In this document: piece after piece, positions 56,345 to 64,000 of the stretch
Position numbering within the stretch: position 1 is the stretch's first letter
Layout of the letters: every line of letters starts with the position of its first letter
Source of the DNA: Arcuatula senhousia
Taxonomy: Eukaryota > Mollusca > Bivalvia > Mytilida > Mytilidae
Reading direction: 5' to 3'
Length of the DNA stretch: 64,000 nucleotides
Assembly (NCBI GenBank): GCA_963971305.1
Contig: OZ020317.1
Location: 16,262,001 to 16,326,000 of the forward strand
The notes under the pieces: generated by a model
Database searches by the model: none
Told to the model about the DNA's origin: nothing
Seen by the model: the letters and a program-made list of their open reading frames with translations, nothing else
Position numbers and translations under genes: made by a program

Positions 56345-56435
56345 TATGCCTGGTCACACTGAGGGCTGCTGGCTGTTTTCCATAATCGCATTGTGGATTT
56401 TTTTAGATGTAGGTTGTTTCATCGCATTATCTACT
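56345..56435 (+). repeat. Dispersed repeat fragment (GGCTGCTGGCTGTTTTCC)
   Basis: GAGGGCTGCTGGCTGTTTTC with GATGTAGGTTGTTTCATCGC matches part of the repeat at 15905-16080 and 30960-31095. The 65-codon minus-strand frame that ends in it (56551-56354) is protein-like upstream of the repeat but has no recognisable family. Confidence 0.55.
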
Positions 56436-57112
56436 ATGGATTGAAATTGGTCTTGTAAATTAATCATATGCCTCTCATTAAAACCGCACTTTTCTTTATA
56501 GCTAGCCAATACAATATTGAAATGTCTCGTATTTTTATAGGACATGTACACTTGTCTTAATCGGCAAATATTATATCTTTGAGCATGACATAGGGTCGAT
56601 TTATTTACATTTTAGTCTGATCGCCTCAAGTTTCATCACTAAGCTCAGAGACTAACAAATTATTGTGTTACACAAGAATATTATTTAACAAAAAGAAAAA
56701 TACAATGCGAATTTTTTTTCTGTGAAAGTTGTCTATTTGCTGCAGTCCTGTAAAAACTAGTTTTTGGGGGCTTTAAATTGAGCTCGACGTAGATGTCAGT
56801 TGATCAATTACAGACACGGAGTTTGTTGATTGAGCAATCCTCTTCTTCAGAACCCTAGAAATGAAAAGAGTGGGTTTAACTAAAAATTTGCTTTTCATCT
56901 TTGACAGAAAAAAAATCCACAACTTCTCATTCTTTTTAAATATTGAAAAGGCGTTACATAAGAAAAGTTATTATTTAAGATTAGTATCTTTTCTGTATAA
57001 ACCTTAACATTCATTCCGTTGCGTGATTTTTCGTCATTTTGTATGATAAAATAATTTGCCTTAAGTATAGAATCAATGTTGGCGAACCCATGTGACCTGC
57101 TCTTACATGTAA

Positions 57113-60100
57113 AGGTCACAGTCTTGTATTGTTTTTCCCATAGACTTCTATAGTAAACCTGAGATTTTTGGAATCTTTTTAAAAATAGTTAAAATGATTC
57201 AATACAACTTTTGCTATATTTTTTCAATAAAGGAAGTGTCAGAAAACCTTTTAAAGGGTGGGCCGAAAAAAAGTCGCACGAAGATAAGAAAACCACAGTT
57301 GATTGAACTAAAAATAGATTTTTTCCTACTTTCACTTTAACTTCCATTTCAAAAATACCCCCCTTTTCATGAAAACTGTTTTATTTAATAATGCAATTTT
57401 TACATTTCAAAAAGTTAGTGATGTCAAAGTTTGGTGTCTTACCTTCAATTTAAGCCAAAAGTTAGAAAAAATGCATGAAAAGCAATGCTGCAAACGACTC
57501 AGGGAAAAGGCACTATATTTTAATAGCCTCCATGTTTTGACGTCCACCCGCGCAAGAACTTGCAATACAAGACTGGTACCTATTAGGATCAAAGATGATT
57601 TGATATTTCTAAATAAAGTTGTTTTTCTGTTTCTTTATACATTTTTCAATCAAATTAAGAAAAAACCATAGCAAAAATGCTTTCATTGATTTTTTTATTA
57701 CAATTTTTAAAAGGGTACCCTCTTCAAGGTTTTGGCCAATTTTCTCTATATTGACTTAAAATGAACACTTTAATGTTCTGTCCTTGTTGGGTTATATTCA
57801 AATAGAATATGTGAGTTGAAGTGATGCCAATACTACCTTAGCAATGGATTGAGTGCAAAAATATTCTTTTATTGACAGTTTTAAGTTCTTGAAGTAGAAA
57901 AAACTATGTTAGGAACCCCATTTTTTACTACAAAGACAACTTGGAGCCTCTTGTTTATCCAAATATAGAAGGAGACCTATCAGTTGTTTGAACCTGACAA
58001 AATTGGCAAGATTATTGTAACAAAAACTATAAATGTGGAATAGAATACATTATTGGAACACAATTGGATTTTATATACCAATTTAAGGATTTTTCAGGTA
58101 AAATTGGTGCCCCAGGCATACATAAATGGCCCATTTTTTTTAAGGAATTCAGATACTAGGCTGATGAAACTTGAGTTGTTACATGGGAAGAAGGTGTAAA
58201 AGACAGAAATCACCAACATATTGTGCAAGGTTATCAGACTTGAAGAGAAAGTGGTCTTATTTACTGTAAAATTGCAGTTTTTAACTTACCGCATACAAAA
58301 AGCCAAAATTTTGCACATCACAAAACACCATAAAGAAAAAAATACTGAATTTGTTTGGAGTTTTTTTGCTGAAATCAGTCATAAAGTTTATCTAGAACAT
58401 TTTCACACCATTTGTTTGGTTAGAAAGTCATTATGTTTAAAATCAGAACAGTTCCCATATGTGTGGAGAGGTAAAAGAAGCCTTCATTTCTTAGTTTGAA
58501 CTGAACATATGCAAAGTGCTGAAAAAGTTACACCGGATAAAATAGGACAGTTTAAATTGCATATTAGCAGTGCAATAAAGTCATTCTTACTAAAGATAAA
58601 GAATATAGACATTTAAATCCACTGGTTCTCATAAAAGAGACAAAATCTATTTTAATGTCCAAATTTGGTCAAAAAGTACTATAATAGCAAAAACTGAAGG
58701 GTAGCTGAAACAAATTAAGCAAAAAGTAAAAAAAATCTTTATAAAGTGTTCAAAGACATGATTTTCTTTAGAATAAAACAGATAATAAGCACTTATTTAA
58801 TATTCAACTTTACAGTTAATCCCAGTAATCAGGTCACAGTCTTGTATTGTTTTTCCCATAGACTTCTATAGTAAACCTGAGATTTTTGGAATTTTTTTAA
58901 AAATAGTTAAAATGATTCAATACAACTTTTGCTATATTTTTTCAATAAAGGAAGTGTCAGAAAACATTTTAAAGGGTGGGCCGAAAAAAAGTCGCACGAA
59001 GATAAGAAAACCACAGTTGATTGAACTAAAAATAGATTTTTTCCTACTTTCACTTTAACTTCCATTTCAAAAATACCCCCCTTTTCATGAAAACTGTTTT
59101 ATTTAATAATGCAATTTTTACATTTCAAAAAGTTAGTGATGTCAAAGTTTGGTGTCTTACCTTCAATTTAAGCCAAAAGTTAGAAAAAATGCATGAAAAG
59201 CAATGCTGCAAACGACTCAGGGAAAAGGCACTATATTTTAATAGCCTCCATGTTTTGACGTCCACCCGCGCAAGAACTTGCAATACAAGACTGGTACCTA
59301 TTAGGATCAAAGATGATTTGATATTTCTAAATAAAGTTGTTTTTCTGTTTCTTTATACATTTTTCAATCAAATTAAGAAAAAACCATAGCAAAAATGCTT
59401 TCATTGATTTTTTTATTACAATTTTTAAAAGGGTACCCTCTTCAAGGTTTTGGCCAATTTTCTCTATATTGACTTAAAATGAACACTTTAATGTTCTGTC
59501 CTTGTTGGGTTATATTCAAATAGAATATGTGAGTTGAAGTGATGCCAATACTACCTTAGCAATGGATTGAGTGCAAAAATATTCTTTTATTGACAGTTTT
59601 AAGTTCTTGAAGTAGAAAAAACTATGTTAGGAACCCCATTTTTTACTACAAAGACAACTTGGAGCCTCTTGTTTATCCAAATATAGAAGGAGACCTATCA
59701 GTTGTTTGAACCTGACAAAATTGGCAAGATTATTGTAACAAAAACTATAAATGTGGAATAGAATACATTATTGGAACACAATTGGATTTTATATACCAAT
59801 TTAAGGATTTTTCAGGTAAAATTGGTGCCCCAGGCATACATAAATGGCCCATTTTTTTTAAGGAATTCAGATACTAGGCTGATGAAACTTGAGTTGTTAC
59901 ATGGGAAGAAGGTGTAAAAGACAGAAATCACCAACATATTGTGCAAGGTTATCAGACTTGAAGAGAAAGTGGTCTTATTTACTGTAAAATTGCAGTTTTT
60001 AACTTACCGCATACAAAAAGCCAAAATTTTGCACATCACAAAACACCATAAAGAAAAAAATACTGAATTTGTTTGGAGTTTTTTTGCTGAAATCAGTCAT

Positions 60101-62737
60101 AAAGTTTATCTAGAACATTTTCACACCATTTGTTTGGTTAGAAAGTCATTATGTTTAAAATCAGAACAGTTCCCATATGTGTGGAGAGGTAAAAGAAGCC
60201 TTCATTTCTTAGTTTGAACTGAACATATGCAAAGTGCTGAAAAAGTTACACCGGATAAAATAGGACAGTTTAAATTGCATATTAGCAGTGCAATAAAGTC
60301 ATTCTTACTAAAGATAAAGAATATAGACATTTAAATCCACTGGTTCTCATAAAAGAGACAAAATCTATTTTAATGTCCAAATTTGGTCAAAAAGTACTAT
60401 AATAGCAAAAACTGAAGGGTAGCTGAAACAAATTAAGCAAAAAGTAAAAAAAATCTTTATAAAGTGTTCAAAGACATGATTTTCTTTAGAATAAAACAGA
60501 TAATAAGCACTTATTTAATATTCAACTTTACAGTTAATCCCAGTAATCAGGTCACAGTCTTGTATTGTTTTTCCCATAGACTTCTATAGTAAACCTGAGA
60601 TTTTTGGAATTTTTTTAAAAATAGTTAAAATGATTCAATACAACTTTTGCTATATTTTTTCAATAAAGGAAGTGTCAGAAAACATTTTAAAGGGTGGGCC
60701 GAAAAAAAGTCGCACGAAGATAAGAAAACCACAGTTGATTGAACTAAAAATAGATTTTTTCCTACTTTCACTTTAACTTCCATTTCAAAAATACCCCCCT
60801 TTTCATGAAAACTGTTTTATTTAATAATGCAATTTTTACATTTCAAAAAGTTAGTGATGTCAAAGTTTGGTGTCTTACCTTCAATTTAAGCCAAAAGTTA
60901 GAAAAAATGCATGAAAAGCAATGCTGCAAACGACTCAGGGAAAAGGCACTATATTTTAATAGCCTCCATGTTTTGACGTCCACCCGCGCAAGAACTTGCA
61001 ATACAAGACTGGTACCTATTAGGATCAAAGATGATTTGATATTTCTAAATAAAGTTGTTTTTCTGTTTCTTTATACATTTTTCAATCAAATTAAGAAAAA
61101 ACCATAGCAAAAATGCTTTCATTGATTTTTTTATTACAATTTTTAAAAGGGTACCCTCTTCAAGGTTTTGGCCAATTTTCTCTATATTGACTTAAAATGA
61201 ACACTTTAATGTTCTGTCCTTGTTGGGTTATATTCAAATAGAATATGTGAGTTGAAGTGATGCCAATACTACCTTAGCAATGGATTGAGTGCAAAAATAT
61301 TCTTTTATTGACAGTTTTAAGTTCTTGAAGTAGAAAAAACTATGTTAGGAACCCCATTTTTTACTACAAAGACAACTTGGAGCCTCTTGTTTATCCAAAT
61401 ATAGAAGGAGACCTATCAGTTGTTTGAACCTGACAAAATTGGCAAGATTATTGTAACAAAAACTATAAATGTGGAATAGAATACATTATTGGAACACAAT
61501 TGGATTTTATATACCAATTTAAGGATTTTTCAGGTAAAATTGGTGCCCCAGGCATACATAAATGGCCCATTTTTTTTAAGGAATTCAGATACTAGGCTGA
61601 TGAAACTTGAGTTGTTTACATGGGAAGAAGGTGTAAAAGACAGAAATCACCAACATATTGTGCAAGGTTATCAGACTTGAAGAGAAAGTGGTCTTATTTA
61701 CTGTAAAATTGCAGTTTTTAACTTACCGCATACAAAAAGCCAAAATTTTGCACATCACAAAACACCATAAAGAAAAAAATACTGAATTTGTTTGGAGTTT
61801 TTTTGCTGAAATCAGTCATAAAGTTTATCTAGAACATTTTCACACCATTTGTTTGGTTAGAAAGTCATTATGTTTAAAATCAGAACAGTTCCCATATGTG
61901 TGGAGAGGTAAAAGAAGCCTTCATTTCTTAGTTTGAACTGAACATATGCAAAGTGCTGAAAAAGTTACACCGGATAAAATAGGACAGTTTAAATTGCATA
62001 TTAGCAGTGCAATAAAGTCATTCTTACTAAAGATAAAGAATATAGACATTTAAATCCACTGGTTCTCATAAAAGAGACAAAATCTATTTTAATGTCCAAA
62101 TTTGGTCAAAAAGTACTATAATAGCAAAAACTGAAGGGTAGCTGAAACAAATTAAGCAAAAAGTAAAAAAAATCTTTATAAAGTGTTCAAAGACATGATT
62201 TTCTTTAGAATAAAACAGATAATAAGCACTTATTTAATATTCAACTTTACAGTTAATCCCAGTAATCAGGTCACAGTCTTGTATTGTTTTTCCCATAGAC
62301 TTCTATAGTAAACCTGAGATTTTTGGAATTTTTTTAAAAATAGTTAAAATGATTCAATACAACTTTTGCTATATTTTTTCAATAAAGGAAGTGTCAGAAA
62401 ACATTTTAAAGGGTGGGCCGAAAAAAAGTCGCACGAAGATAAGAAAACCACAGTTGATTGAACTAAAAATAGATTTTTTCCTACTTTCACTTTAACTTCC
62501 ATTTCAAAAATACCCCCCTTTTCATGAAAACTGTTTTATTTAATAATGCAATTTTTACATTTCAAAAAGTTAGTGATGTCAAAGTTTGGTGTCTTACCTT
62601 CAATTTAAGCCAAAAGTTAGAAAAAATGCATGAAAAGCAATGCTGCAAACGACTCAGGGAAAAGGCACTATATTTTAATAGCCTCCATGTTTTGACGTCC
62701 ACCCGCGCAAGAACTTGCAATACAAGACTGGTACCTA
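57113..62737. repeat. Tandem array, 1,718-bp unit, 3.27 copies
   Basis: Units start at 57113, 58831, 60549 and 62268, each with AGGTCACAGTCTTGTATTG; the fourth is cut after 470 bp at GGTACCTA. Identity is close to 99.8%. Unit 1 alone has GGAATCTTTTT and AAAACCTTTT where the others have GGAATTTTTTT and AAAACATTTT. Unit 3 alone has an extra T (GTTGTTTACATGG). Each unit holds two open frames of 92-100 codons (57369-57671 and 58221-58499 in unit 1), which match no family and are probably incidental. Junctions carry no inverted ends or tail, so the array looks like a segmental tandem duplication or young satellite. Confidence 0.95.
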
Positions 62738-63499
62738 AAAATGTATGACAAATGATTAAGCCCAGGATTTACGACTTTAACGCCCCTTTAACCATGAAAA
62801 CTGATTGATCAGCAGTTTGTCAAGCTAGACAGAAACACAGTAGAACATGTACGAAACAATGTATTTGTATTTTATCTGCTATGTAAGTGTCATACGGTAG
62901 AGATTTTATCGTCTGCCGTGACGTCACGGCCATGACCTTGAAACAATAAATCACATTTTTTGTCTCTAAACAATTAAACTGCGTTTAACTCGCTACGAGT
63001 ATCACATTTCACAGTTCAATAAAAATATGGAATTTTATCTAGTTTAGTGAAAGGCGATATACTTTCTAATGTATTTAGGCAAACAAATACATTGTATACG
63101 TGATCATAAAACGAACCAGAACTGATGCCCGCGCATGTACAATGAATGAGTAAATCATGTGGCAACTTTGTGAGGAATCTTTTATGGAGTTACTTAACCT
63201 TGAAGTTCCTATACTTTTGTGAGGCAATACGGGGTTAAACAACAATAATGATTGAGCAAATATTAGATTTGGGTAGTTTTAGAAAATTTATACGAAAGTC
63301 ATCTACAGTCATGACAGTTAAAATAAAATACAAATAAATGTTTTGTTAATATGATGCTCGCCTAAATCTGGCTTATCATTAATAAAGAATTTGTAAATTT
63401 GAATAAAATTATTTACATTGTGTTAGGGTGGTTGAAGGCCATAAGGTTTTGTCAACACTTCTGTATCCGTGCCTTTTCCGATGCATGTATCTTAAATTA
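62738..63499. other. No recognised feature
   Basis: Single-copy-looking sequence after the array. A short palindromic CCGTGACGTCACGG lies at 62917-62930 and could be a CRE-like site (TGACGTCA), but no gene is recognised nearby. Confidence 0.4.
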
Positions 63500-63640
63500 G
63501 TAAAATTGAGGTTAAATATATCCTTCGGATGTGTTTGTTGTATTTTATTTGCCAAGTCGGATGTCTAAAATAGTTAAATTATAGTTAAATATATCCTTCG
63601 GATGTTTTTGATTGTTTGTTTGTCATATCGGATGTCTAAA
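63500..63640. repeat. ~75-bp tandem duplication
   Basis: GTTAAATATATCCTTCGGAT and TCGGATGTCTAAAA occur twice in succession, with the second copy slightly shorter. Confidence 0.8.
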
Positions 63641-64000
63641 ACAAGGGGAATCAAACCAAAATACGCCCCACGTTCACTATGTTCACTGTACATGACTAAC
63701 TGATTATTTTTACAAACTGTACTTTTTACGGTTCATTAAATGAATTTTACTACCAAATCCATGTGCCATATGTGATCGGTTATAGTGCATGTGTGTTATA
63801 TAGTCTTTTTGTACTTTATCATTTTTCTGCTCCATTAGATGATAATTTCATATGCTTGCAGATAAAAATGTCGGCATAGAGACTAAAAATACTAATAAAA
63901 AGGCAATAACACAAGCTTTAAATTGATTAAAAGATCTCAAAGGTCATCTAAGGTTCAGTGAAAATATTGATTCGTAAGCAATTTGTGAGTTGATCAATCT

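Noticed and set aside
56354..56551. 65-codon minus-strand frame with protein-like composition
   Set aside because: Its C-terminal third lies in a dispersed repeat, no domain is recognisable, and no splice signals or start context were found. Left as an unsupported frame.
57369..57671. 100-codon and 92-codon frames repeated in the 1,718-bp array as genes
   Set aside because: No domain, AT-rich composition, one pair starting with a non-ATG codon, and the frames are not separated from surrounding sequence by codon bias. Repetition follows the array period.
62917..62930. CRE-like palindrome TGACGTCA as a promoter element
   Set aside because: An 8-bp palindrome is expected by chance at this scale and no start site, TATA box or exon is nearby.

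Overview
This is an AT-rich, intron- and repeat-dominated eukaryotic window with no bacterial-type gene organisation. The repeat content points to a lophotrochozoan, most likely a bivalve mollusc and possibly a mytilid. The pointers are core-repeat elements with an (ACGG)n tract and a terminal hairpin (pearl/CvE, Helentron-associated type), several relics of an invertebrate Penelope-like reverse transcriptase with a characteristic 3' region, a tRNA-headed SINE, and many copies of a ~0.5 kb retroposon-like family. The species assignment is inference from repeat content only.

Layout. 0.2-6.4 kb: a palindromic TA-flanked MITE, a reverse-transcriptase relic, a LINE ORF2 C-terminal relic and an AGACC-rich minisatellite form a chimeric 1,811-bp unit present three times in tandem; the minisatellite then runs into a LINE-type 3' end with a (GATT)n tail. 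7-10 kb: a tRNA-derived SINE broken by another repeat, and a ~413-bp tandem duplication in which one copy received a second MITE, so the other copy preserves the empty site. 10.6-15.3 kb: small foldback elements and four diverged copies of a local repeat. 15.9-18.75 kb: a decayed Penelope-like element (minus strand) abutting a second MITE family. 20-32 kb: tRNA-like sequence, several copies of the 0.5-kb family (two with clear 10-11-bp target duplications), SINE fragments, a foldback element with 9-bp target duplication, a core-repeat element split by a retroposon, and a possible terminal coding exon at 29.9 kb. 34-36.8 kb: a TCAGTTTTACGTC-type minisatellite and another reverse-transcriptase relic. 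37.8-44.2 kb: a long-armed palindrome and three core-repeat (Helentron-like) elements. 45.9-50.2 kb: more 0.5-kb family copies, one of them split by a second foldback element with a perfect 9-bp target duplication. 50.8-51.24 kb: the best candidate for host gene material, CCAAT and TATA boxes followed by a 152-nt open first coding exon with a splice donor. 57.1-62.7 kb: a nearly identical 1,718-bp unit in 3.27 tandem copies.

There is no gene network to describe. The window is an intergenic or intronic landscape in which transposable elements are nested in, and co-amplified with, one another. No complete protein-coding gene was found. The strongest new observations are the foldback family with 9-bp duplications, the 0.5-kb retroposon family with 4-nt tails, the filled/empty MITE site pair, and the two kilobase-scale tandem arrays.
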